Assembly (NCBI GenBank): GCA_003212295.1
Contig: QCQC01000004.1
Location: 1 to 61,234, forward strand
Reading direction: 5' to 3'
Length of the DNA stretch: 61,234 nucleotides
DNA from: Pelagibacteraceae bacterium AG-447-E22
Lineage (GTDB): Bacteria > Pseudomonadota > Alphaproteobacteria > Pelagibacterales > Pelagibacteraceae
Within the stretch, counting starts at the first letter, position 1; each line of letters begins with the position of its first letter. Of this stretch, positions 19,609-29,015 are shown piece after piece. The notes beneath the pieces are model-generated. The model was not told the DNA's origin and searched no databases. It saw only the letters and a program-made list of their open reading frames with translations. Position numbers and translations under genes: made by a program.

Positions 19609-20346
19609 ATGATTATATTGGGTGATATTGGAAATACTGAAACTAAAATTTGTTTAGTAAATAATAAGAGGATTATTAAAAAGATTATAATTCCTTCTAA
19701 AGGAAAAAATATACATATTTTAAATAAATATTTTAAAAAATTTGATTTTACTAAATTAAAGAAAATATTATTTTGCAGTGTTGTCCCGTCCACATTTAGA
19801 AAATTAAAAATTTATTTCAGAAAAAAAACACAAATAAGATGTTTTGAATTGAAAGAACTGAATTTAAGATCTATTTTAAAAATAGATGCCAACTATAATC
19901 AAGTAGGCTCTGATAGATTAGCAAACGCAATTAGTGTTTTCAAAAAAAATAAAAACTTTATTATCTTGGATTTTGGAACAGCTACTACTTTTGACGTTTT
20001 AGTGGGAAATAAGTATAAAGGTGGAATTATTTCACCAGGCATTAAGCTTTCACTTAACACACTTTCTGATAAGGCATCTTTGATACCAAAAATAGAACTT
20101 AAAAAGATGTCTAAAGTTATAGGAAAAGACACAAAGTCAGCTGTTAGATCTGGTTTTTTTTGGGGCTACACTGCTTTAATTGACAATATTATAAATTTAA
20201 TTAAGAAAGAGATAAGAAAACCATTTAGAGTATTTATAACTGGTGGTTTTTCAAAATTATTTAAAAACTCAATTAAAACAAAAACAAAGCAGGATTTTGA
20301 TATTACTATTAATGGTCTCATTAAGGCTTCAAAACTTATAAAATAA
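19609..20346 (+). CDS. coaX: Type III pantothenate kinase
   Basis: CoaX phosphorylates pantothenate, the first step from vitamin B5 to coenzyme A; the type III enzyme is an ASKHA-fold kinase unrelated to E. coli CoaA. The 245-residue protein has the phosphate loop GDIGNTETK at 5-13, GSDR at 100-103 and the catalytic region DFGTATTFDV with Asp121, followed by GGIISPG. The family more often has GADR where this one has GSDR, a mild change. It abuts birA with no gap and precedes rnj by one base. Confidence 0.92.
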   Translation: MIILGDIGNTETKICLVNNKRIIKKIIIPSKGKNIHILNKYFKKFDFTKLKKILFCSVVPSTFRKLKIYFRKKTQIRCFELKELNLRSILKIDANYNQVGSDRLANAISVFKKNKNFIILDFGTATTFDVLVGNKYKGGIISPGIKLSLNTLSDKASLIPKIELKKMSKVIGKDTKSAVRSGFFWGYTALIDNIINLIKKEIRKPFRVFITGGFSKLFKNSIKTKTKQDFDITINGLIKASKLIK

Positions 20347-20347
20347 T

Positions 20348-22006
20348 ATGAAAGATGAATTTTTATTTTGTCCACTAGGTGGTTCCGGTGAAATTGGGAT
20401 GAATATGAATTTGTTTGGTTATGGACAACCAGGTGATCATAAATGGATTATGGTTGATATAGGTGTAACTTTTGCTGATGATACTATTCCAGGCATTGAT
20501 TTGATTTATCCAGATCCAGGATTCATTCAAGAAAGAAAAGAAAACTTACTTGGTATAATTTTAACCCATGCACATGAAGATCACATAGGTGCAGTAGCTC
20601 ATCTTTGGCCAAAATTAGGTTGTAAAATTTTTGCAACACCTTTCACTGCGGTGCTTATAAAAGAAAAATTCAGAGAAAAACATATCGATATTACCAAAGA
20701 TTTACAAATAGTTGAGCTGAATGGAAAAATTAAATTAGATCCCTTTGACGTAGAATACATAACATTGACACACTCTATATTAGAGCCTAATGGTCTTAAA
20801 ATTCAAACACCAGCTGGAGTTGTTTTACATACAGGTGATTGGAAAGTAGATCCTAATCCATTAATTGGTGATCAAATTAATTCAAAAAGATTAAAAGAAA
20901 TTGGTGATGACGGAGTCTTAGCAATGATTTGTGACTCTACCAATGTTTTTAGTGCTGGTAGATCAGGATCTGAATTAGATGTGAGAAAAAATATGCTAAA
21001 TATTATGAATAGATTAAAAAAAAGAATAGTTATCACATCATTTGCATCAAATGTAGCTAGAATGGAGTCAGCTTTTTATTGTGCTGAAAAAACTGGAAGA
21101 CAAATATCTTTGGTTGGTAGATCTATGCACAGAATATATAAAGCAGCAAGACAATGTGGATATTTGAAAAACACAATTGATCCTATAGATCCAAGAGAGG
21201 CAAAAAATATATCTAGAGAAAAAATAGTATACCTTTGTACTGGAAGCCAAGGAGAACCAATGGGTGCTATGATGAGAATTTCTAACTATACTCATCCCGA
21301 TGTTTTTATTGAAAAAGATGACGCTGTTATATTTTCATCAAAAATTATACCTGGAAATGAAAAGAAGCTTTACAAACTTCATAATCAATTAGTAAAAGAT
21401 GGAATAGAGGTCATTTCAGAAGAAAGTGAATTTATTCATGTTTCCGGTCATCCAAATAGAGAAGACCTTAAAGATATGTATAATTGGGTCAAACCAAAAT
21501 GTGTTATCCCAGTTCATGGTGAGCACAGACATATGATAGAGCATATAAATTTTGCAAAAGAAATGCAGGTACCTTATCCAGTACAAGTAGAAAATGGTGA
21601 TATTGTAAAATTATCACCAGGTGATCATCCTATAGTTTATGACAAAGCTCCAAGTGGAAAATTGTACTTAGACGGTAATATAAGTGTTGAAGAAAATTCA
21701 CAATCTATAAAAGATAGAAGAAATTTAAGCTCTAATGGTTATTTAGAAATTACAATTTTAATTACTCCAAAGGGCAATATTCATAATAGCCCGATAATTA
21801 CTTTTAGAGGATTACCGGTCCGTGAAACTGATGAATTTATTTTTGGTTTAGAAGAAGAAATAGAAAAAACATCAAAAACATTTAAACTCGGTAACAAAAG
21901 CCAACAAAATAATTTAATAGATGCTTTAAAAATCTCATCGAGAAAATTTACTAAAGAAAAAACTGGTAAAAAACCATTTACAAATATTAATTTAGTAAAA
22001 ATTTGA
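20348..22006 (+). CDS. rnj: Ribonuclease J
   Basis: RNase J is a metallo-beta-lactamase/beta-CASP nuclease with endonuclease and 5'-3' exonuclease activity, used by alphaproteobacteria in mRNA decay and rRNA maturation. The 552 residues contain the metal site THAHEDH (His74, His76, Asp78, His79), a further HTGDWKVD motif and the beta-CASP signature ending VIPVHGEHRHM. The C-terminal domain of about 100 residues is present. It has the standard place between coaX and proS. The TGA overlaps the ATG of the next gene by one base. Confidence 0.94.
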   Translation: MKDEFLFCPLGGSGEIGMNMNLFGYGQPGDHKWIMVDIGVTFADDTIPGIDLIYPDPGFIQERKENLLGIILTHAHEDHIGAVAHLWPKLGCKIFATPFTAVLIKEKFREKHIDITKDLQIVELNGKIKLDPFDVEYITLTHSILEPNGLKIQTPAGVVLHTGDWKVDPNPLIGDQINSKRLKEIGDDGVLAMICDSTNVFSAGRSGSELDVRKNMLNIMNRLKKRIVITSFASNVARMESAFYCAEKTGRQISLVGRSMHRIYKAARQCGYLKNTIDPIDPREAKNISREKIVYLCTGSQGEPMGAMMRISNYTHPDVFIEKDDAVIFSSKIIPGNEKKLYKLHNQLVKDGIEVISEESEFIHVSGHPNREDLKDMYNWVKPKCVIPVHGEHRHMIEHINFAKEMQVPYPVQVENGDIVKLSPGDHPIVYDKAPSGKLYLDGNISVEENSQSIKDRRNLSSNGYLEITILITPKGNIHNSPIITFRGLPVRETDEFIFGLEEEIEKTSKTFKLGNKSQQNNLIDALKISSRKFTKEKTGKKPFTNINLVKI

Positions 22007-22251
22007 TGAGTATTACAGGTCTAGCTATAATCTATATTATAATTTGGTGGATTATTTTTTTTGCAATACTACCCATAGATGTAGATAGAAATAAAGCTGT
22101 AAAAGTTGAAGGTGAGGATCCAGGATCACCAGAAAATCCAAAAATGCTGAAAAAATTCATTTATTGCACTGGAATAACAACTATCATTTTCATTGTAATT
22201 TATTTATTAATGAAATTTGAATATTTAAATTTAAGAAATATAATTGAATAA
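22006..22251 (+). CDS. DUF1467 family membrane protein
   Basis: This is a small inner-membrane protein of unknown function, 81 residues from ATG 22006 (a TTG one codon upstream is a less likely start). There are two transmembrane helices, about 4-22 and 48-67. The loop between them holds the acidic, Pro-rich segment GEDPGSPENPKML, which is what I recognise as the DUF1467 pattern common in alphaproteobacteria. It sits between rnj and proS, where DUF1467 genes usually occur. It overlaps the rnj stop by one base and is followed by proS after one base. Confidence 0.8.
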   Translation: MSITGLAIIYIIIWWIIFFAILPIDVDRNKAVKVEGEDPGSPENPKMLKKFIYCTGITTIIFIVIYLLMKFEYLNLRNIIE

Positions 22252-22252
22252 G

Positions 22253-23587
22253 ATGTACATTTCAAAATCCTTTATTCCAATTTTAAAAAATAATCCTTCT
22301 GAGGCTAAAATAAAATCTCATCAATTAATGCTTAGAGTTGGAATGATAAAACAATCTTCTGCAGGTATATATTCATGGCTACCTCTTGGTTTTAAAGTAA
22401 TGAAAAAAATAGAAAAAATAGTAAGAGAAGAGCAAAACAGGATTGGAGTTCAAGAAATATTGATGCCAACAATTCAATCAAGTGATATTTGGAAAGAAAG
22501 TGGAAGATATGAAGATTATGGGGAAGAAATGCTTAGGATAAAAGATCGTCAAGACAGAGAGATGCTTTATGGACCAACTAATGAAGAACTGGTAACTGAT
22601 ATTTTTAGATCATCGATTAAATCGTACAAATCTTTGCCGCAGCTTTTATATCACATACAATGGAAATTTCGAGATGAGATAAGACCTAGATTTGGAATTA
22701 TGCGATGTAGAGAATTTTATATGAAAGATGCTTATTCATTTGATATCTCTGATGAGGAAGCCTTATTTTCTTATAATAAATTTTTTTTATCTTATTTAAA
22801 AACTTTCAAACGACTAGATCTTACAGCCATACCTATGGCTGCTGATACGGGTCCAATAGGAGGGAATCTTTCACATGAATTTATAATTTTAGCTGAAACA
22901 GGTGAGAGTAAAATTTTTACTGATAAAAGAGTTTTTGATCTTAATTCTGATGATGCAGAAATAGAAAAAAGATCCTTAAATGATATGAGAAAAAAGTATG
23001 AAAAATTTTATTCAGTCACTGATGAAAAATTCAATAAAAAAGAATTTGAAAAAAAAGTTTTAGAGGAAAATAGATTAATCACCAAAGGCATTGAGGTTGG
23101 ACATATTTTTTATTTTGGTGATAAATATTCAAAACCTATGGGAGCATCGGTAGATTTGCCTGGAGGAAAAAAGGATTTTGTTAAAATGGGCTCATATGGA
23201 ATTGGTGTTTCAAGATTAGTTGGCGCTATAATTGAGGCAAAATATGACGAAAAAAACGAAGTCATGAAATGGCCAATTTCTGTTGCACCATATGATTTAT
23301 CAATAATTCCTATGATAAATAAAAATGATAATTCAGCTTTAGATAAAGCAAATAATATTTTCTTTGAATTAGAAAAAAACAAAATTGATGCAATCATAGA
23401 TGATACGGAAGAGAATTTTTCCTCTAAGATAAAAAAAATGAATTTGATTGGCGCCCCTTACCAGATAATTATTGGTAATAAATCTGATGGTGATTTATTG
23501 GAATTTAAAGAAGTTGGTAACGAGTCTAAAAAACTTAAATTAAAAGATATCATCAAATATATAACCGAAAAAAAAGAAAAAAATTGA
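22253..23587 (+). CDS. proS: Prolyl-tRNA synthetase (short alphaproteobacterial type)
   Basis: The enzyme charges tRNA-Pro. From ATG 22253 it has 444 residues; the frame is also open to a TTG at 22244, but that start overlaps the previous gene and adds only three residues. Class II motifs are visible: GIYSWLPLGFKV, the motif 2 region WKFRDEIRPRFG with MKDAYSFD, and motif 3 GSYGIGVSRLVGA. It lacks the approximately 180-residue editing insertion found in the E. coli enzyme, as is known for alphaproteobacterial ProRS, so editing of Ala-tRNA-Pro would need a separate protein. Its end overlaps the lolC start by 4 bases. Confidence 0.95.
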   Translation: MYISKSFIPILKNNPSEAKIKSHQLMLRVGMIKQSSAGIYSWLPLGFKVMKKIEKIVREEQNRIGVQEILMPTIQSSDIWKESGRYEDYGEEMLRIKDRQDREMLYGPTNEELVTDIFRSSIKSYKSLPQLLYHIQWKFRDEIRPRFGIMRCREFYMKDAYSFDISDEEALFSYNKFFLSYLKTFKRLDLTAIPMAADTGPIGGNLSHEFIILAETGESKIFTDKRVFDLNSDDAEIEKRSLNDMRKKYEKFYSVTDEKFNKKEFEKKVLEENRLITKGIEVGHIFYFGDKYSKPMGASVDLPGGKKDFVKMGSYGIGVSRLVGAIIEAKYDEKNEVMKWPISVAPYDLSIIPMINKNDNSALDKANNIFFELEKNKIDAIIDDTEENFSSKIKKMNLIGAPYQIIIGNKSDGDLLEFKEVGNESKKLKLKDIIKYITEKKEKN

Positions 23588-24813
23588 TTTCTCAATTAGA
23601 AAAAGAAATTACTTTTAGATTTTTAAAAGCCAGAAAAAATGATGGTTTTTTAAATGTTATTTCAATTTTCTCTTTTATAGGAATTGCCTTAGGTGTTGCA
23701 GTATTAATTATAGTTATGTCTGTAATGAATGGTTTTAGAACTGAATTAATAAATAAAATTGTTGGATTTAATGCTCATATAACAGTCGACCCCTATCAAA
23801 ATAAAATTGAAAAAAAAGATATTAATCAAAATCTAAAAAATATTTCAAAAGATTTAATTTTTAGTAATTCTGGAGAAGCTATTATAATTAAAAATGATAC
23901 TACTAAAGGTATATTATTGAGAGGTTATCTAGGTAAAGATTTTTCAAAATTGCAGATTTTTGATAACAATCTTTTTCTTGGAAATAACAAAATTTTATCA
24001 AACAATCATATATCAATAGGCAAAGAATTAAGTTTTATACATAACGTTGATATTGGAGATAGTATTACTTTAATGTCATCAGCTGGAATGGAAACAATTA
24101 TTGGAAATTTACCTAAACAAAAGACTTTTTTAGTAACATCAATTTTTGAAAGTGGAATGGTAGAATTTGATCATAATATTGCTTTTATAAATTTAGAAAC
24201 TTTAGAAGAATTTTTTAATCTAGATAAAAAGGATCGGAATTTAGAAGTATATTTAAAAAAACCTCAAAAAATTGAGTACCAAAAATCTATTGCTCAAGAG
24301 AATTTTCCAAATGAATTTGTTTATTCATGGTCAGATATGAATAGTTCTTTATTCTCAGCTTTAAAAGTTGAGAGAAATGTAATGTTTATCATTTTGTCTC
24401 TTATAATCATTGTTGCAGCATTTAATATTATTTCTGGATTAACAATATTAGTTAAAAACAAAACACGCGATATCGCCATTCTAAAGTCTATTGGTGTTTT
24501 AAATAAATCTATTGTTAAAATATTTTTTTTAATTGGAGTTATCATAGGAACATCTGCAACTTTTTTTGGTATTATTTTAGGTGTAACCTTTTCATTATAT
24601 GTCGAAAATTTAAGACAATTTTTAAGTACAGTATTTAATATTAGTTTATTTCCAGAGGAAATTTATTTTTTAAGTACAATGCCTTCGGAAATTAACCCAA
24701 CATCTATTTTTATTATTTCTTTTTGCTCAATAATGGTAACAATTTTAGTATCGATATTTCCTGCATTAAAAGCAGCCAAGCTAGATCCAATAAAATCTTT
24801 AAAATATGAATAA
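23584..24813 (+). CDS. lolC: Lipoprotein-releasing ABC transporter permease LolC/LolE
   Basis: This is the membrane subunit of the Lol system, which extracts mature lipoproteins from the inner membrane for transfer to the outer membrane. The 409 residues have a first transmembrane helix at about 25-47, a large periplasmic domain, and three C-terminal helices with the FtsX-like pattern (TRDIAILKSIGVLNKSIVKIF). The start is a TTG at 23584 within TTGA, overlapping the proS stop; the next ATG would remove conserved N-terminal sequence. As in many alphaproteobacteria there is one permease gene rather than separate lolC and lolE, so it would act as a homodimer with LolD. Confidence 0.93.
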   Translation: MISQLEKEITFRFLKARKNDGFLNVISIFSFIGIALGVAVLIIVMSVMNGFRTELINKIVGFNAHITVDPYQNKIEKKDINQNLKNISKDLIFSNSGEAIIIKNDTTKGILLRGYLGKDFSKLQIFDNNLFLGNNKILSNNHISIGKELSFIHNVDIGDSITLMSSAGMETIIGNLPKQKTFLVTSIFESGMVEFDHNIAFINLETLEEFFNLDKKDRNLEVYLKKPQKIEYQKSIAQENFPNEFVYSWSDMNSSLFSALKVERNVMFIILSLIIIVAAFNIISGLTILVKNKTRDIAILKSIGVLNKSIVKIFFLIGVIIGTSATFFGIILGVTFSLYVENLRQFLSTVFNISLFPEEIYFLSTMPSEINPTSIFIISFCSIMVTILVSIFPALKAAKLDPIKSLKYE

Positions 24814-25483
24814 TTTTATTTCAATTAAAAATTTAAGCAAATCATTTGAAGGTCAAAAAAAAATTAAAGTTTTAAAAAATATTTCTTTTAATTTTAAAAA
24901 GGGTAAAATTTACTCATTAATGGGACCATCAGGGTCAGGTAAATCAACATTGTTAAATTTATTATCTTTAATTGACAGACCTAGTTCAGGATCAATTCTT
25001 ATAGAAAATAAAAACATCAATTTTAATAATTCAAAAAAAAATGATGTTTTAAGAGCAAAAAAAATAGGAATTATTTATCAACAAGATAATTTGCTTCCTG
25101 ATTTTACTGCATTTGAAAATATTTACTTAGCAAGCCTAGCAGGAGGAAATAGTAGAGAAAAATCTAGTTTAGAAGCTCAAAAATTATTAAAGAAAGTTGG
25201 ATTAGCTAATAGATTTGACCATTATCCTTCTCAATTGTCTGGAGGTGAAAAACAAAGAATCTCTATTGCTAGAGCTGTTATTAACAATCCTCAAATAATT
25301 TTAGCGGATGAGCCAACTGGCAGTTTAGATTTAAAAACAGCTAAAGAAATTTTTGTACTTTTAAAAAATCAAATAAACTCTAATCGGTTAATTATATTTG
25401 CAACCCATAATAGATTTTTTGCTAATAAGTCTGATTGCTTATTAGAAATGGTTGATGGTAATATAAAAACCATTAATGGCTGA
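24806..25483 (+). CDS. lolD: Lipoprotein-releasing ABC transporter ATP-binding protein LolD
   Basis: LolD powers the extraction of outer-membrane lipoproteins by the LolC-type permease encoded just upstream. The 225-residue ATPase has Walker A GPSGSGKST, Q-loop IYQQDNLLPDF, signature LSGGEKQR, Walker B IILADEPTG and the switch His in FATHN. It overlaps lolC by 8 bases and dnaE by 8 bases. All catalytic motifs are intact. Confidence 0.95.
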   Translation: MNNFISIKNLSKSFEGQKKIKVLKNISFNFKKGKIYSLMGPSGSGKSTLLNLLSLIDRPSSGSILIENKNINFNNSKKNDVLRAKKIGIIYQQDNLLPDFTAFENIYLASLAGGNSREKSSLEAQKLLKKVGLANRFDHYPSQLSGGEKQRISIARAVINNPQIILADEPTGSLDLKTAKEIFVLLKNQINSNRLIIFATHNRFFANKSDCLLEMVDGNIKTING

Positions 25484-28400
25484 GTCTAAAAACTTTAATC
25501 ATCTAAAAATACATTCCCAATATTCAATTTGTGAAGGTGCAATTAAAATAGATGATATAAAAGAAATTTCTAAGAAAAATAAATTAAAATCATTAGCTAT
25601 ATGTGATACTTCAAATTTATGTGGAGCTTTAGAGTTTTCTGAAAAACTTTCAAAAGTTGGAACACAACCCATTATAGGGACTCAAATAAATTTTAAATAT
25701 TTTGATGTAATTGGTTTATTACCCTTATATGCTTTAAATGAAAAAGGTTATAAAAAAATAATTGAATTATCATCACAATCATATCTTAAAAATGATGAAC
25801 TTTCAGACCCACATTTAGAATTTGATGTATTATTAAATGATAACGAGGGCATAGCAATATTTTCTGGAACTATTAATGGTTTTTTTGGTAAATTATTTGA
25901 TAAGGGTAAGTTTTCAGAAATAACAAACTTATTTAATGAATTAAAATCTAATTATAAAAACAGATTTTATATTGAAATTCAAAGACATGGAGATCAAAAT
26001 GAAACTGAGTTTGAAAAATTTAATCTATCAAAATCAGGTGAATTAAAGATTCCATTAATAGCTACAAACGAAGTTTTTTATCTTGATAAAGATATGCATG
26101 AAGCTCATGACGCTTTAATTTGTATAAAAAACAAAACATATATTAATGAAAAAAATAGATTGAAATTTAGCAATCAACATTATTTAAAGAATGATTTAGA
26201 GATGTCGACATTGTTTTCTGATTTACCAGAGGCATTGAACAATAATTATAATTTTCCTTATCGTTGCTCTTTTAGGCCTTTGATTTCAAAACCCATATTA
26301 CCCAACATTAGCTCAGAAAAAGGTGGGAATGCGGATGAAGTTTTAAGAAAAGACTCTTTAGATGGTTTAAATGAAAGATTTTTAAAATATTTTAAAATTA
26401 AAAAAGAAGATTTTTTATCTGACCAAAATTATTTGAAGTATAGAGATAGATTAGATCATGAACTCAACATTATAATTGAAATGAAATATTCGAGTTATTT
26501 TTTGATAGTATCTGATTATATTAAATGGGCAAAAAAAAAAGAAATACCTGTAGGACCTGGAAGAGGATCTGGAGCAGGATCTCTGGTGGCATGGTGTCTC
26601 TCAATTACTGACGTTGACCCTATAAAATTTAATTTGATTTTTGAAAGATTTTTAAACCCAGATCGTATTTCAATGCCTGATTTTGATATTGATTTTTGTG
26701 AAGAAAAAAGAGATTTAGTTTTTAAATATCTTACCGAAAAATATAAAGAAAGTGTTGCTCATATAATTACATTTGGAAAATTAAAAGCAAGAATGGTTAT
26801 TAGAGACGTTGGGCGGGTCTTGGGCTTAGCTTACGGTTTTGTTGATAGTATCTCAAAAATGATTCCTTTTGATCCTTCTAGACCTCAAAGTCTTATGGAG
26901 TGTATAGCCGGTGAGCCTAGATTACAAAAACTTATTAACGAAGATCCAAGGGTAAAAAAATTAACTAATCTCTCTTTAAAATTAGAGGGTTTAAATCGAA
27001 ATGTAGCTACTCATGCTGCCGGAGTTGTTATCGCGGACAAAAAATTAAACAATATTGTCCCATTATATAAAGATCCTTCGTCAAATCTATTATTACCTTC
27101 AACACAATTCGATATGTATTCAGCAGAAAATGCAGGACTTATTAAGTTTGATTTCTTGGGTTTAAAAACATTAACTGTAATAAACAATACTCAAAAATTA
27201 GTTAAGAAAATAAATAACAATTTTAATATCAATAATATAAGTTTTGAAGATAAAAAAGTTTTTGATTTATTGTCATCAGGTAACACAGTGGGTTTATTTC
27301 AAGTTGAAAGTGCTGGAATGAGAGAAGCCTTAATTCAAATGAAACCTAATCATATTGAAGATATAATAGCGTTAGTTGCACTTTATAGACCTGGTCCAAT
27401 GAGCAATATACCAATTTACAATGATTGCAAACATGGAAAACAAAAACCAGATTATTTGCATCCTCTATTAGAAGAAATTCTAAAACCAACTTACGGAGTT
27501 ATAATTTACCAAGAACAAGTAATGCAAATTGCTCAAAAATTATCTGGTTTTACCGCAGGGCAGGCAGATATTTTAAGAAGAGCCATGGGCAAGAAGAAAA
27601 GGGCTGAACTTGAGAAACAAAAAGAAAACTTTATATCTGGCGCTGTTAAAAATGGAATAAGTAAAGATGTTGCTGCAGGAATTTTTTTAAAAATAGAACC
27701 GTTTGCTGAATATGGCTTTAATAAAAGTCATGCTGCAGCTTATGCCATTATTTCATATCAAACTGCATTTTTAAAAACATATTACCCTAAAGAATTTTTA
27801 GCTGCCTCAATGACTATGGATATTTCAAATCAAAATAAATTAAGTGAATTTTATGAAGAATTAAAAAGATTAAATATTGAGATAATAAGACCAGATATAA
27901 ATGAATGTTTTGCAGATTTTAGAAATGATGAAAAAAAATTTTATTATGCACTAGGTGGCATTAAGGCTGTAGGCTATGAAGCTATATCAAATATAGTGAA
28001 TGAAAGAATTAAAAATGGAAAATTTAAATCCATAAACGATTTTTTAAATAGAATAAATCCAAAAGATATCAACAAACTTCAATTAGAAGGTCTAGTTAAG
28101 GCTGGCGCATTTGATAATTTAAATGTTAATCGACAATCATTGTTTAATTCAATTCCAAACTTTATTACCAAATCTAAGAATATTTTTGAAAATAAATCTG
28201 TGAATCAAATTGAATTATTTGACGATTCCTCTGATCAAGAAGAAAATCTTATCACTTCAGTAGAAGATTGGAATTTTGAAGAAAGGTTGTCAAAAGAATT
28301 TGAGTCTGTTGGTTTTTTTATTTCTAATCATCCTTTAAATCAGTTTAAAGAGATTTTTGATGATTATAAGATTATAAATTTTCAATCATTTAATAATATA

Positions 28401-28886
28401 AATCAAAACAAAGAGTCTAATATTGCTGCTACTTTATTAAAAATTCAAGAGAGAAAAACTTCCAAAGGAAATTCCTATGCTGTTTTAAAATTAACTGATT
28501 TATCAAGTGTTTTCGAGCTTTTTATTTTTTCAGATATTTTAGAATTAAATCGTAACATTTTAAAAGAAGGCAATTCATTAATACTGACGATCTCAAAATC
28601 CTTGTTAAATGAGGATAATAGATTCAGAAGAATTAATGTTCAAAAAATTGGATCTTTAAAAGATCTATTTAATAATCCTATAAATGAGGTTACTTTTAAT
28701 TTAAAATCATTGAATGAGTTAGACGAAGTTTCAAAAGTTATAATTAAACCTGGTAGCACATTAGTAAATATAAAAATTGAAGATAAAGATGTTGGTTTAA
28801 ATTTTAAATTGGAAAATAAGAGAAATTTAGATAGAAAAACATTGAATTTACTCAGAAACAAAGAGATTTCAGCAATAATTAAGTAA
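25476..28886 (+). CDS. dnaE: DNA polymerase III subunit alpha
   Basis: DnaE is the catalytic subunit of the replicative DNA polymerase. The 1136 residues comprise an N-terminal PHP domain (begins HLKIHSQYSICEG), the C-family polymerase core with GPGRGSGAGSLVAWCL and catalytic Asp402/Asp404 in PDFDIDF, the fingers with YQEQVM and SGFTAGQAD, a helix-hairpin-helix region and a C-terminal OB domain (TLLKIQERKTSKGNSYAVLK). The length is close to E. coli DnaE. It overlaps lolD by 8 bases and ends the 23.7-kb plus-strand run that begins at nuoA. An A10 tract at 26531-26540 inside the gene keeps frame. Confidence 0.97.
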   Translation: MAESKNFNHLKIHSQYSICEGAIKIDDIKEISKKNKLKSLAICDTSNLCGALEFSEKLSKVGTQPIIGTQINFKYFDVIGLLPLYALNEKGYKKIIELSSQSYLKNDELSDPHLEFDVLLNDNEGIAIFSGTINGFFGKLFDKGKFSEITNLFNELKSNYKNRFYIEIQRHGDQNETEFEKFNLSKSGELKIPLIATNEVFYLDKDMHEAHDALICIKNKTYINEKNRLKFSNQHYLKNDLEMSTLFSDLPEALNNNYNFPYRCSFRPLISKPILPNISSEKGGNADEVLRKDSLDGLNERFLKYFKIKKEDFLSDQNYLKYRDRLDHELNIIIEMKYSSYFLIVSDYIKWAKKKEIPVGPGRGSGAGSLVAWCLSITDVDPIKFNLIFERFLNPDRISMPDFDIDFCEEKRDLVFKYLTEKYKESVAHIITFGKLKARMVIRDVGRVLGLAYGFVDSISKMIPFDPSRPQSLMECIAGEPRLQKLINEDPRVKKLTNLSLKLEGLNRNVATHAAGVVIADKKLNNIVPLYKDPSSNLLLPSTQFDMYSAENAGLIKFDFLGLKTLTVINNTQKLVKKINNNFNINNISFEDKKVFDLLSSGNTVGLFQVESAGMREALIQMKPNHIEDIIALVALYRPGPMSNIPIYNDCKHGKQKPDYLHPLLEEILKPTYGVIIYQEQVMQIAQKLSGFTAGQADILRRAMGKKKRAELEKQKENFISGAVKNGISKDVAAGIFLKIEPFAEYGFNKSHAAAYAIISYQTAFLKTYYPKEFLAASMTMDISNQNKLSEFYEELKRLNIEIIRPDINECFADFRNDEKKFYYALGGIKAVGYEAISNIVNERIKNGKFKSINDFLNRINPKDINKLQLEGLVKAGAFDNLNVNRQSLFNSIPNFITKSKNIFENKSVNQIELFDDSSDQEENLITSVEDWNFEERLSKEFESVGFFISNHPLNQFKEIFDDYKIINFQSFNNINQNKESNIAATLLKIQERKTSKGNSYAVLKLTDLSSVFELFIFSDILELNRNILKEGNSLILTISKSLLNEDNRFRRINVQKIGSLKDLFNNPINEVTFNLKSLNELDEVSKVIIKPGSTLVNIKIEDKDVGLNFKLENKRNLDRKTLNLLRNKEISAIIK

Positions 28887-28894
28887 TTTAGGCT

Positions 28895-28923
28895 TGTTAA
28901 ATACCCGAAATATTTGTAAATAT
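28895..28923 (+). promoter_or_regulatory. Candidate promoter for rpsB
   Basis: TTGTTA (28895-28900) and TAATAT (28918-28923) are 17 bases apart, the ideal spacing, with 4 of 6 matches at the -10. Transcription starting near 28930 would leave a leader of about 85 bases, long for this genome, before the rpsB ATG. The position in the only gap between dnaE and rpsB makes a promoter likely; the exact boxes are tentative. Confidence 0.45.
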
Positions 28924-28929
28924 TCTGGA

Positions 28930-29012
28930 AAATTAACAAATACACACACAGTAATTGGTTTTATACCTCCGGTCCTTAATTGGAAATCACTGTGGTGGCT
29001 TAACCGGGAAAA
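28930..29012 (+). promoter_or_regulatory. rpsB: Possible structured 5' leader of rpsB (S2 autoregulatory type)
   Basis: The 3' part of the leader is unusually GC-rich for this window. TCCGGT (28968-28973) can pair with ACCGGG (29003-29008), five Watson-Crick pairs plus one G-U, closing a domain that ends about 8 bases before the ATG. Inside it, TCC/GGA (28973-28975 with 28982-28984) and CAC/GTG (28988-28990 with 28995-28997) could form small hairpins. In E. coli, ribosomal protein S2 represses rpsB-tsf through a leader element; a comparable role here is inference. I cannot test covariation. Confidence 0.5.
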
Positions 29013-29015
29013 AAT

